DNA of 64,000 nt, from the NCBI RefSeq assembly GCF_011516825.1, contig NZ_WOTA01000007.1, forward strand, positions 62,001-126,000, in the 5' to 3' direction. Under the pieces are notes generated by a model. It made no database searches, had not been told where the DNA came from, and saw nothing but the letters and a program-made list of their open reading frames with translations. The number at the start of each line of letters is the position of its first letter. The stretch's first letter is position 1. Shown here piece by piece: positions 50,070-57,882 of this stretch. The translations under genes and the position numbers were made by a program. The DNA is from Acetobacter oeni (GTDB taxonomy: Bacteria; Pseudomonadota; Alphaproteobacteria; Acetobacterales; Acetobacteraceae).

Positions 50070-51157
50070 CAGGGCGTTCCTTCACGGGAGGACGAAACAG
50101 GGGGAGCGCCGGCATTCGCTGCACGCCCTGCGTTACTGAAATCACTGCCGGAACCGTCCGCGGACGGTCCATTACAAATAAGAGCGCGAAGTTTCGCGCT
50201 GCGGGCACGAGGATTCCGAAGGCACTCCGCCTCCGAAGGCCGCATCGCCTTGCGAAAAGCCAGCCTGAAAGGTGCCTGAACCTGCCCGCGCGCAACAGAT
50301 CGCGGATCGTAGCGCGACGGCCCCGGCTCCTGACCCGCCGCCGCCGCCATCGCACGCTTCACGATACGATCTTCAAGCGAATGAAACGACACCACAACAA
50401 GACGTCCGCCCGGCGCCAGAATCTCAAGCGCCTGAGCCAGACCGTGTTCGATCTCGCCCAGTTCATCGTTCACCGCAATGCGCAATCCCTGAAAACTGCG
50501 CGTCGCCGCATCAATTCCCGAACGGTCGGACGGCACGACAGCACGAATGGCCGCCGCAAGCTGCGCCGTCGTGCGAAACGATTCCTGCGCCCGCGCCGCC
50601 ACCAGCGTTTTCGCAACCCGCCGGGCATGACGTTCTTCACCATAGTAATGAAAAATGTCAGCCAGCTCCGCTTCGGATGCCGTATTCACAATGTCAGCGG
50701 CAGAACGACCGGCCTTCTCCATCCGCATATCCAGCGGCCCGTCCACACGAAACGAAAATCCGCGATCCGCCTCGTCTATCTGAAAAGACGAAACCCCGAG
50801 ATCCAGCATCACACCATCAACAGACGAGACGCCGACCGCTTCAAGCATGTCCCGCATGGTTCCGAAACCACCATGCAGCAGACCAAGACGCGGCAAACCC
50901 GCCGCATTCCGGCCCCATCGCGCCGCCAGCAGCTCACCGCGCGCAATCGCATCCGGGTCCCGGTCGATGCCCCACACCCGGCAATCCGCCGCCGCCAGAA
51001 CGGCATTGGCATAACCGCCGCCGCCAAACGTGCCATCGACATAAACTTCACCGTCGGCAGGCGCGAGAATCCGAACTACCTCGTCCCGCATGACCGGGAT
51101 ATGTCCCGGATCATGATCCGGTATCGCAACAGAGTCCGAAGGGGTCATGGCGTTCAT
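50069..51157 (-). CDS. rsmH: 16S rRNA (cytosine(1402)-N4)-methyltransferase, 362 aa
   Basis: RsmH (MraW) methylates C1402 in the decoding centre of 16S rRNA. Motifs: [16 protein letters not shown] near the N-terminus, [16 protein letters not shown] (SAM loop, about 39-54), [77 protein letters not shown] and [19 protein letters not shown] weakly conserved Ser/Gly/Ala tail extends the C-terminus by about 40 residues. It overlaps mraZ by 4 nt and ftsL by 1 nt. Confidence 0.97.
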   Translation of the reverse strand: MNAMTPSDSVAIPDHDPGHIPVMRDEVVRILAPADGEVYVDGTFGGGGYANAVLAAADCRVWGIDRDPDAIARGELLAARWGRNAAGLPRLGLLHGGFGTMRDMLEAVGVSSVDGVMLDLGVSSFQIDEADRGFSFRVDGPLDMRMEKAGRSAADIVNTASEAELADIFHYYGEERHARRVAKTLVAARAQESFRTTAQLAAAIRAVVPSDRSGIDAATRSFQGLRIAVNDELGEIEHGLAQALEILAPGGRLVVVSFHSLEDRIVKRAMAAAAGQEPGPSRYDPRSVARGQVQAPFRLAFRKAMRPSEAECLRNPRARSAKLRALICNGPSADGSGSDFSNAGRAANAGAPPVSSSREGTP

Positions 51158-51645
51158 GCATCACCCCCGGAACGATCCCCGGCATCCGCGCCGGGACGAT
51201 TGCCCGGCAGCGTCACCCGACGGGAACGGAGTCGCGCCTCGGCCCGACGTTCCGCCGCCGCGCCAGGCTCCCAGATCTGGAAAATCCGGCCCAGCCCCAT
51301 GAAGGCGACCTCATCGCCGATTCCCGCATGCTCGCGCAGAAATTCCGGAATGATGATCCGCCCCTCACGGTCCGAATCGATCGGATACGCATCCGCATAG
51401 AGCGCAGCGGCCAGATCATCATGGTCGTCCGAAAACATATCGAGACGATCAAGCGGCTGCCCCAGCGCGGAAAACACCGCCGAAGGCCACGCCTCGATGC
51501 AGGCCTGTGTGTGGGAAGGACGAAGCACCATCAGCGATTCACCCTCGACCGCCTTCGCCCGCAACACCGTGCGAAACCCGGCCGGAATCGAAACACGCCC
51601 TTTGGCGTCGATCCGATTCTGGTGTGTGCCGAGAAACACGCTCAC
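51154..51645 (-). CDS. mraZ: transcriptional regulator MraZ, 163 aa
   Basis: First gene of the dcw cluster; an AbrB/SpoVT-type DNA-binding protein that forms a ring and represses its own promoter. Two tandem domains are visible: [22 protein letters not shown] at the start and [40 protein letters not shown] in the second half, both with the D-x-x-G-R-I/V-x-I-P core. The start codon is GTG at 51645; no strong Shine-Dalgarno precedes it. Its predicted operator, three TGGGA repeats, lies 63-87 nt upstream. Confidence 0.95.
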   Translation of the reverse strand: MSVFLGTHQNRIDAKGRVSIPAGFRTVLRAKAVEGESLMVLRPSHTQACIEAWPSAVFSALGQPLDRLDMFSDDHDDLAAALYADAYPIDSDREGRIIIPEFLREHAGIGDEVAFMGLGRIFQIWEPGAAAERRAEARLRSRRVTLPGNRPGADAGDRSGGDA

Positions 51646-51707
51646 AGGGCTGCTGGTCCTTCATCAGGAGACGATCTGTGTCCATTTGGGCTGTGATGTC
51701 CTGAATG

Positions 51708-51732
51708 TGGGATACCATGGGATTTTATGGGA
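51708..51732 (-). promoter_or_regulatory. MraZ operator: three TGGGA repeats with 10-bp period
   Basis: TGGGA occurs on the plus strand at 51708-51712, 51718-51722 and 51728-51732, each separated by exactly 5 nt; a TGGGC lies further on at 51687-51691. Direct TGGGN-N5 repeats are the known binding pattern of MraZ in E. coli. They lie between the candidate -35 and -10 of the dcw promoter, as expected for autorepression. Confidence 0.8.
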
Positions 51733-51738
51733 CGTCAA
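51709..51738 (-). promoter_or_regulatory. predicted dcw promoter (Pmra)
   Basis: On the minus strand TTGACG (51738-51733) is a near-consensus -35; after an 18-nt spacer TATCCC (51714-51709) is a modest -10. The transcript would start about 55 nt before the mraZ GTG. The MraZ repeats fill the spacer. Confidence 0.55.
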
Positions 51739-51843
51739 ATGAAACTCTAATAAAAAATGGCAGAAAACCGGGAAAAATAATACATTTGTGGTCTTAATGT
51801 GGTCAGGAGCATTATTCGTATATCAAAAGTAAATAGAACAGAT

Positions 51844-51870
51844 GTTCTCATTTGTGTTCTTGTTATGTTC
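51844..51870. promoter_or_regulatory. GTTC direct repeats resembling an alphaproteobacterial LexA (SOS) box
   Basis: GTTC occurs at 51844-51847, 51856-51859 and 51867-51870. The last two form GTTCTTGTTATGTTC, a perfect GTTC-N7-GTTC, the known LexA box of alphaproteobacteria; the first pair has an 8-nt spacer, and a GAAC at 51836-51839 pairs as GAAC-N4-GTTC. The box lies about 200 nt upstream of mraZ and 170 nt from the 3' end of rnpB. Which promoter it controls is unclear; TAATAT at 51877-51882 is a possible rightward -10. Confidence 0.5.
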
Positions 51871-52039
51871 TTTTGGTAATATTTGCCCCCGGAAGACCGC
51901 CAAAACGGGTCTTATTTTCCGGACAAACGGCTTCCGTAACGTTTCCCGTATCCGGCCGACGCATCGCAACGACCGCGCACGACGCAGCCCCGCAACAGTC
52001 ACTGCAAAAACCGGCCGTTCACTCTGATAAAAGAATTAA

Positions 52040-52447
<408 letters not shown>

Positions 52448-52556
52448 GAACCTGCTCCACGCAACCCCGACCGTCAAGCCCGGCATTAGGCGATACAGCA
52501 TCCGCCTGTCACGATACCCTCACCACGTCGTCCAAACAGCAGAAGCCCGCCCCGAA

Positions 52557-53642
52557 ATGTCCCGGATCACAGCTCAGACCACACCATCCCCGCCAGCACA
52601 GACCGCCGCCGATCCCACACCTCCGCACGCATCCCCGGCCGGACTCCCGACAAACGGCCGCCCGGATCTCGTCACCCGACTCTTTCTTTCTCTCATGAAT
52701 CGCCGCGCCACACGCGCCGCCAGACAGAGAGCAAAACACCCGGACCACAAACCCGCCACACGGGATCATCTGGAAACCCTCGCCCAGCTCCGCAAACTTG
52801 CCAACCGCCCGTCATTCCCGATGGCGCTCTCCGCCCTGCCACTCCGCCGCGTCCTCTCCCTGCGCGTTCCCGGCGCGACCGAACTACGCCCCGCAAGACT
52901 CTACATTCCGCATGGAAAGGTGAGGGGAGCCGTGCTCTTCCTGCACGGCGGCGGCTTCGTGCATTGCGGCCTCGACTCCCATCACGGGATCTGCTGCCGT
53001 CTCGCCCGCGCCTCGGGCGCCGCCGTTCTCTCTTTCGATTACCGCCTCGCGCCGGAAAACAAATTTCCCGACGCATTCGAGGATTCCTGGGCAGCCCTCA
53101 GCTGGCTCGCCTCCGAAGCCTGGCGCTGGGGCGGCAAAATCGCCGTCGCCGGTGACAGCGCCGGCGGCACCCTCTCCGCCGTACTCGCCCAGCGCGTTCG
53201 CGACCGGAAGCGCGCGGATCAGAAACCCGGTATCGACCTCGCGTTTCAGGTGCTCTTCTATCCCGCGACGCATGGCCTCAAAGACTTCCCGTCGCGAAAA
53301 GCCTTTGCAAAAGGCTATTTCCTGACAATGGGCATGCTGGAATGGTACGCCCTGCAATATGTCAATTCCATCGCGGATGTCTCCAGCCCGATCTTCTCTC
53401 CCGGGCTGCAACCCGACCTGAAAGACCTCGCCCCGGCACTCGTCATCACCGCCGAATTCGATCCCCTTCGTGACGAAGCCGCCGCCTATGCCGAAGCCCT
53501 CCGCGAAGCCGGCGTCTCCGTCACCTTCCTCTGCATGCCCGGCACCATCCATGGCTTCCTGAATTTCTACCCGCTGATGTGGAAAGGAAAACGCGCCCTC
53601 CGCCTCGCGGGCAACTCACTCAGGAAAGCCTTTGCGGACTGA
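52557..53642 (+). CDS. alpha/beta hydrolase, hormone-sensitive lipase (HSL) family, 361 aa
   Basis: A carboxylesterase/lipase-like enzyme. The HSL oxyanion motif is VLFLHGGGFVHCG (about 123-135), the nucleophile elbow is VAGDSAGGTLSAVLA (about 195-209, Ser catalytic), the catalytic Asp is in ITAEFDPLRDEAAAYAEAL and the His in MPGTIHGFLNFYP. The N-terminal about 60 residues are Pro/Ala/Thr rich and weakly defined, followed by an Arg-rich segment; there is no signal peptide, so a cytoplasmic enzyme is expected. The natural substrate is unknown. It is convergent with the small lipoprotein gene. Confidence 0.9.
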   Translation: MSRITAQTTPSPPAQTAADPTPPHASPAGLPTNGRPDLVTRLFLSLMNRRATRAARQRAKHPDHKPATRDHLETLAQLRKLANRPSFPMALSALPLRRVLSLRVPGATELRPARLYIPHGKVRGAVLFLHGGGFVHCGLDSHHGICCRLARASGAAVLSFDYRLAPENKFPDAFEDSWAALSWLASEAWRWGGKIAVAGDSAGGTLSAVLAQRVRDRKRADQKPGIDLAFQVLFYPATHGLKDFPSRKAFAKGYFLTMGMLEWYALQYVNSIADVSSPIFSPGLQPDLKDLAPALVITAEFDPLRDEAAAYAEALREAGVSVTFLCMPGTIHGFLNFYPLMWKGKRALRLAGNSLRKAFAD

Positions 53643-53655
53643 GGTGATCCTCAGT
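53638..53655 (+). terminator. terminator hairpin overlapping the hydrolase stop codon
   Basis: ACTGAGG (53638-53644, containing the TGA stop) and CCTCAGT (53649-53655) form a 7-bp stem with a TGAT loop. A further CCTCAGT at 53665-53671 covers the stop codon of the convergent lipoprotein gene and could pair alternatively, so both transcripts may end here. Confidence 0.45.
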
Positions 53656-53666
53656 CTCCGGAAACC

Positions 53667-53849
53667 TCAGTAACCCGGTCCGTTCCCGCCACGAGACTGC
53701 GGCCCCTGGCCACCGTTCGGACCATTCATATTATGCGGGCCACCATGGCCGTAACCGTCATGTCGCCTGTGATGATAATGATCGTGAGAACAGGCCGATA
53801 AAGACGCCCCAAGGCCGATCATCAGGCAAACCATAAGAATTTTCTGCAT
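53667..53849 (-). CDS. small His/Gly-rich lipoprotein, 60 aa
   Basis: MQKILMVCLMIGLGASLSACSHDH is a lipoprotein signal with a clear lipobox LSAC, so the mature protein is about 40 residues anchored by its Cys. The mature part is very rich in His, Gly, Asn and Pro (SHDHYHHRRHDGYGHGG), suggesting metal binding or a disordered linker. Start ATG 53849 has GGAGGATGCG directly upstream, preferred over 53861. The function is unknown. Confidence 0.65.
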   Translation of the reverse strand: MQKILMVCLMIGLGASLSACSHDHYHHRRHDGYGHGGPHNMNGPNGGQGPQSRGGNGPGY

Positions 53850-54173
53850 CGCATCCTCCATTGATGGCAGGGCCCACCTTAGCCACCGTAACCACGGCTC
53901 TATTGCGGCGACGATGTAACAAAGAAAAAATCACGAAGTTGCCCGCCCGCCGGAATTTCATCACCGCACCCGGAAATTCCGGCCTCCGGACAATGAATGA
54001 CGCAGGCCTCATTCCTCTTCCGGCCCGCCCCGCTTCCGGCCCGTCAGACAAGCCCGCGGGCACATCCGGAAATAACAGCCCCAAACGAAACCCGTGCCCC
54101 ATGCGTTACATGACAACCGCATCGGAACACCGAATATCTGTTACCGGGCATCTGTTAAGGGCAACACACCGAT
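53850..54173. other. 324-nt divergent intergenic region
   Basis: It separates the small lipoprotein gene from the divergent glutathione S-transferase gene and must hold both promoters. A 130-codon open frame on the plus strand overlaps the transferase gene and lacks coding character. No operator was recognised. Confidence 0.35.
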
Positions 54174-54854
54174 ATGATCATCGTGCATCACCTGGAGAAC
54201 TCCCGCTCGCAACGCGTGCTCTGGCTGCTCGAAGAACTCGGCCTGCCCTATGAAATCCGCTTTTACAAACGTGACCCCAAAACAATGCTGGCCCCGCCAT
54301 CCCTCCGGAAAATCCACCCGCTAGGCAAATCGCCCATCATCACGGACGGCGACATCACCCTCGCCGAAAGCGGCGCCATCATCGAATATATCTTGGACCG
54401 GTACGGAGAAGGCCGTCTGCGCCCGCCGCGGGACACGCCGGAATACCGGCAGTTCATCTACTGGCTGCACTATGCCGAAGGTTCCGCCATGCCGCCACTG
54501 GTCCTCAAACTGATCTTCAGCATGCTCCCGTCGCGCGTGCCATTCTTCCTGCGCCCCTTCGCCGCCCTCATTTCAAAAGGTGTGCAGGACAGGCTGATTG
54601 ATCCCGAACTCAAACGTCACAGCGATTTCTGGGAACAAAGCCTCACCAAAACAGAATGGTTCGCCGGGCCGGACTTCACCGCCACCGATATCCAGATGAG
54701 CTTCCCGCTCGAAGCCGCCTCATCCCGCTCCGGGGCCGTGCGGAAACTGCCCCACGTCAACGCATTCCTGCAGAAAATCCACGCCAGACCGGCCTGTCAG
54801 CGCGCTCTCAAAAAAGGCGGCCCCTACATCTTCGCCACGACCGGACGAAGCTGA
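54174..54854 (+). CDS. glutathione S-transferase family protein, 226 aa
   Basis: The N-terminal thioredoxin-like domain begins MIIVHHLENSRSQRVLWLLEELGLPYEI (Ser/Arg at the glutathione thiol site) and has HPLGKSPIITDGDITLAESGAIIEYIL, the GSH-gamma-glutamyl binding segment with the cis-Pro and the ES motif. The helical C-terminal domain includes FAGPDFTATDIQMSFPLE, the N-capping box and hydrophobic staple. Similar bacterial GSTs act in detoxification or as isomerases. AAGGG lies about 11 nt before the ATG. It ends 15 nt from the convergent DUF333 gene. Confidence 0.9.
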   Translation: MIIVHHLENSRSQRVLWLLEELGLPYEIRFYKRDPKTMLAPPSLRKIHPLGKSPIITDGDITLAESGAIIEYILDRYGEGRLRPPRDTPEYRQFIYWLHYAEGSAMPPLVLKLIFSMLPSRVPFFLRPFAALISKGVQDRLIDPELKRHSDFWEQSLTKTEWFAGPDFTATDIQMSFPLEAASSRSGAVRKLPHVNAFLQKIHARPACQRALKKGGPYIFATTGRS

Positions 54855-54869
54855 TACCCCGCTTCCGCA

Positions 54870-55127
54870 TCATTTTTTCCGCGCCTCGCTCCGGAAAAGC
54901 GACCATTCCTCAACCACCCGGCCGTTCGGCAGATGGCAATACCCCACGCTGCCACCGGCCTCTTTCCGGATCTCCAGCGTGCCGCCGACCTTCTGACAAT
55001 AAACCGAGGCCGGATTAGGCATCCCGATCACCTGCGAAGAGCGGCCATCCGTCCCCGACGGGGCCGCGTGCCCAGAACAGCCCGCCAGCAGACAAAAAAG
55101 ACCCGGAACAAACAGCTTTCTCATCAC
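54870..55127 (-). CDS. DUF333 lipoprotein, 85 aa
   Basis: The N-terminus MMRKLFVPGLFCLLAGCSGHA is a lipoprotein signal with lipobox LAGC. The mature part, GMPNPASVYCQKVGGTLEIRKEAGGSVGYCHLPNGRVVEEWSLF, is the DUF333 domain (putative hemolysin-like, E. coli YoaF type): N-P-A-S-x-x-C, then GxCxLPxGxxxEEWxLxR. Two Cys residues could form a disulfide. The function of the family is not established. A palindrome lies 25-40 nt upstream of the start. Confidence 0.85.
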   Translation of the reverse strand: MMRKLFVPGLFCLLAGCSGHAAPSGTDGRSSQVIGMPNPASVYCQKVGGTLEIRKEAGGSVGYCHLPNGRVVEEWSLFRSEARKK

Positions 55128-55550
55128 TATTATACTTCTCCACCATCACTCGTCCGAAATATCGGACTAAAACTCATCATGATGACCGGATATACATTAA
55201 AACCATACTGCCCGATATCTCGGACCTGTACACCGAAGCCCCGGAAAATCCTGCGATACATCCTCCCCTGCGTCAGGCATCACCCGGATACGATCATTCG
55301 TGAATTCACGACCCGAAGCGGTGCGAAATCTCCTTCGCATCGAAAAGCGATAAACAGAATACCATGCCGCACACAGCAAACTTCGTGACGGAACACCTGG
55401 AACAGCCATATGGCAAAATGAACGAAAAATTACATAAATAATATACAAAAAACGAATGAAACAGGCGTTAACTGTAGCATGCATGGGAGACAGACCCGCA
55501 GCCCGTATCCAGACTGCAAACGTCCCCCATTCCACCACCGGAGATTTATC
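55128..55550. other. 423-nt intergenic region between DUF333 and PRC-barrel genes
   Basis: It holds divergent promoters, the GTCCGA/TCGGAC dyads and a separate 14-bp perfect palindrome, TCGTGAATTCACGA at 55298-55311. It turns AT-rich (55405-55470, TTACATAAATAATATAC) before the PRC-barrel gene, a likely promoter zone. No gene was supported. Confidence 0.4.
55152..55167. promoter_or_regulatory. 16-bp palindrome upstream of the DUF333 gene, with a partial second copy
   Basis: GTCCGA (55152-55157) and TCGGAC (55162-55167) are perfect arms around AATA. A related CCGA-TATC-TCGG occurs at 55212-55223, about 60 bp away. Two similar dyads upstream of one start look like a two-site operator for an unknown regulator. 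Confidence 0.4.
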
Positions 55551-55925
55551 ATGTCCGAAACAATGACGACCCATACACGCGAAACCACCAGCCTTATCGC
55601 CTCCGATAAGGTCGAAGGAACCGCCGTCTATGCGCGTTCCGGAGAGCGGCTGGGGACAATCTCGAACTTCATGGTCAATAAGCAGACAGGACAGGTCGCC
55701 TACGCCATCATGAGTTTTGGCGGCTTTCTGGGAATGGGCAATAAATACCACCCGCTCCCATGGAAAAACCTGAACTACGATCCGGAACGGGGCGGCTATG
55801 TCGTCGATCTCATGCCCGAACAGCTTAAAAGGGCGCCCGCCTACGATGCGGACGATGTCCCGAACTGGGCAAACCCAAGTTACCGCGCCGGAATAGACGA
55901 TTATTACAGCCGGACACCCCTTATG
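55551..55925 (+). CDS. PRC-barrel domain protein, 124 aa
   Basis: A soluble single-domain protein: LIASDKVEGTAVYARSGERLGTISNFMVNKQTGQVAYAIMSFGGFLGMG matches the PRC-barrel beta fold (photosynthetic reaction-centre H subunit/RimM type), followed by KYHPLPWKNLNYDPERGGYVVDL. Such stand-alone proteins are frequent in alphaproteobacteria and often stress-induced. The start ATG 55551 has GGAGATTTATC immediately upstream, so the open 72 nt before it are untranslated. No EcfG-type promoter motif was recognised. Confidence 0.88.
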
Positions 55926-55947
55926 TGACTCAGGATGAAAACCCGGC

Positions 55948-55977
55948 ACGCCCCGTTCCCCGACCGGAGCGGGGCGT
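55948..55977 (+). terminator. terminator of the PRC-barrel gene
   Basis: ACGCCCCG (55948-55955) and CGGGGCGT (55970-55977) form a perfect 8-bp stem with a 14-nt loop, followed by TGT. It lies about 20 nt past the stop codon. Confidence 0.6.
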
Positions 55978-56006
55978 TGTCACGCCATACCCGACAAAGA
56001 ATTTTC

Positions 56007-56054
56007 TCAGCCCGTCAGCCCGTCAGCCCGTCAGCCCGTCAGCCCGTCAGCCCG
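56007..56054. repeat. six tandem copies of the 8-mer TCAGCCCG
   Basis: Six exact, contiguous copies of TCAGCCCG occupy 48 nt between the PRC-barrel terminator and the convergent DUF3293 gene. It is non-coding and of the kind that changes copy number by slippage. Confidence 0.95.
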
Positions 56055-56209
56055 GAAAGCACCGAAGCAACTCATTAAAAAGCAGGCTTCATGTCCCCGG
56101 AACAGATACTGATAAAACAAGCGCCACCCGGAAGCATGACGGTTCCCGATACAACGATTTTATTCGCAACCGGATACTCCGCCGTCTTCCTGTAAAACCG
56201 TGCTGCTTC

Positions 56210-56593
56210 TTACCTCAGCAAAATAAGCCGGGCGATCTGGTCGCGTCTCACCAGAACCACTCCATTCTGCCGGAACAACCGCGCCAGACACAGACTCTTC
56301 GCCAGCGGCATCCGCGCCGCCACCAGAGATTCCGCCCAGCGCCCCAGGCGCCCTTCTCCGGCGATATAGTCATATCGACGCAGCTGCTCAGACAGCCGCT
56401 CCATCATCCGCCCGTTCCACCGGTCCGGATATCGCCGTCCGCCCGGATTGCAGGCACTGAGAAAAACAATATCCCCGCGCTCCGTCACATTCCGTGCCCG
56501 CCGCCCGACACGCACGTCCAGCGCCCCGGCGCGATAGGCCGTCAGACAATAAGCCCGAAAAAGGGCAGGGGAGAGCACACGAACACGCCCCAT
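56210..56593 (-). CDS. DUF3293-like protein, 127 aa
   Basis: A small protein whose core DIVFLSACNPGGRRYPDRWNGRMMERLSEQLRRYDYIAGEGR fits the DUF3293 pattern (a strand ending in a xNP motif, then an N-x-x-x-x-x-x-L helix) of unknown function. The C-terminal VVLVRRDQIARLILLR also fits. There is no signal peptide. It starts 54 nt after the rodA stop on the same strand, so it may be the last gene of the mreC-mreD-mrdA-rodA transcript, though a role in shape is not implied. Confidence 0.65.
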   Translation of the reverse strand: MGRVRVLSPALFRAYCLTAYRAGALDVRVGRRARNVTERGDIVFLSACNPGGRRYPDRWNGRMMERLSEQLRRYDYIAGEGRLGRWAESLVAARMPLAKSLCLARLFRQNGVVLVRRDQIARLILLR

Positions 56594-56647
56594 CAGAGAC
56601 CGCTCAGACGCAACAGCCTCATCGCATCGCCTCCGTGACCACGAAGA

Positions 56648-57823
56648 TCACGACTGTTCGTCCGGCTCCTCGCCAAACCGCGAATTCCGATGCACCCACA
56701 CCGACATCAGCAACCCGAAGCCGAGCATCACATTCAGCATCGCCGAGCCGCCATAAGACACCAGCGGCAACGGCACGCCCCCCACCGGAATGGCCCCCAT
56801 CACCATCGACAGATTGACCAGACAGTAGAGAAAGAAGTTCACCGAAATCCCCAGCGCCAGCAATCTCCCGAACCGGTTCCGGCTGCGGATCGCCATCATC
56901 ATCCCGCCCAGAATCAACACCAGCAACAGCACGATCACCATCGCCCCGCCGACATATCCCCACTCCTCGGCAATCGTCGTGAAGATAAAATCGGTCTGTT
57001 TCTCAGGCAGAAAATTCAGCTGCCCCTGCGTCCCGTGCAGATAGCCCTGGCCCCACATGCCCCCCGAGCCCAGCGCGATCTTCGACTGGATGATGTTGTA
57101 ACCCGCCCCCAGCGGATCGCTCTCAGGATGCAGAAACGTCGTAATACGCGCCTTCTGATAATCATGCAGATGCTCATAGGCGATTTTCGCCAGCATCGGC
57201 ACCGGCACCGCCAGCAACGCGATCTGCCAGAGCCGCATGCCGGCGGCAAAGAACACCGCCGCCCCGATCCCGCCGATAATCACCGCCGTCCCGAGATTGG
57301 GCTCCTTCAGCACCAGCCCGACCGGCACCAGAACCATCACCGCCGGCGGAATCAGCCATAACGGATTGCCCATCCGCGCATAGGATACCCGCGAAAACCA
57401 TGTCGCCAGCATCAGCGCCAGCGCCACCTTGGCATATTCAGACGGCTGAACCTGCGTCCCCGCCAGCATGACCCAGCGTTCCGCGCCCTTGCCAACATGC
57501 CCGGCCCGCAGCACCACGATCAGCAGCGCCAGCGAGACCACATACAGAGGCACCGCCACCCGGACCAGCGCCTTCGGCGGCAGCATCGCCACCGTCACCA
57601 TCAGCACCAGACCAAAACCGAACCGCATGGCCTGCGGTCCCGCAAACGGCTTCGCGGAACCGCCGCCCGCCGAATACAGCGCGACATAACCGACGCCCGC
57701 CAGCCCGCAGATCAGCAGCACATAAAGCCAGCTCACCCGCCACAGCTTCGACAAAATACGAAAACTCGGCTCAGCCCGCAGCAACCGTTTGCGGAAACGC
57801 CTCAGCGGCTTGCGCGAGTCCAA
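56648..57823 (-). CDS. rodA: elongation peptidoglycan polymerase RodA (SEDS family), 391 aa
   Basis: The side-wall glycosyltransferase partner of PBP2. About 10 membrane segments are visible. SEDS signatures: RWVMLAGTQVQPSEYAKVALALMLA, SDPLGAGYNIIQSKIALGSGGMWGQGYLHGTQGQLNFLPEKQTDFIFTTIAEEWG with the catalytic region, and AIPVGGVPLPLVSYGGSAMLNVMLGFGLLMS. It is RodA rather than FtsW by similarity (QTDFIF) and by its place after mrdA. The start codon appears to be TTG at 57823, with GGAGGG about 8 nt upstream. Confidence 0.96.
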   Translation of the reverse strand: MDSRKPLRRFRKRLLRAEPSFRILSKLWRVSWLYVLLICGLAGVGYVALYSAGGGSAKPFAGPQAMRFGFGLVLMVTVAMLPPKALVRVAVPLYVVSLALLIVVLRAGHVGKGAERWVMLAGTQVQPSEYAKVALALMLATWFSRVSYARMGNPLWLIPPAVMVLVPVGLVLKEPNLGTAVIIGGIGAAVFFAAGMRLWQIALLAVPVPMLAKIAYEHLHDYQKARITTFLHPESDPLGAGYNIIQSKIALGSGGMWGQGYLHGTQGQLNFLPEKQTDFIFTTIAEEWGYVGGAMVIVLLLVLILGGMMMAIRSRNRFGRLLALGISVNFFLYCLVNLSMVMGAIPVGGVPLPLVSYGGSAMLNVMLGFGLLMSVWVHRNSRFGEEPDEQS

Positions 57824-57882
57824 TGCCAGTCCCTCCGTCTGAAAATCCCGCTCACATTAACAAATACTGCCGGACAGCGGGA

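Larger units (their letters stand above)
51646..52039. other. AT-rich control region between mraZ and rnpB
   Basis: This nearly 400-nt region is strikingly AT-rich from 51735 to 51885 and contains the MraZ operator, the dcw promoter and the GTTC repeats listed separately. A 6-bp hairpin AAGACC (51893-51898) / GGTCTT (51908-51913) followed by ATTTT could be a rightward terminator. No supported protein gene was found. Confidence 0.5.

Noticed and set aside
51893-51913. rightward terminator-like hairpin AAGACC/GGTCTT with ATTTT
   Set aside because: It would end a transcript of only about 30 nt from the nearest candidate promoter; the stem is short, so no small RNA gene is claimed.
53861-54253. 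130-codon plus-strand frame before the glutathione S-transferase gene
   Set aside because: It overlaps the transferase gene in another frame, and the transferase start has its own ribosome site and a good N-terminal domain.
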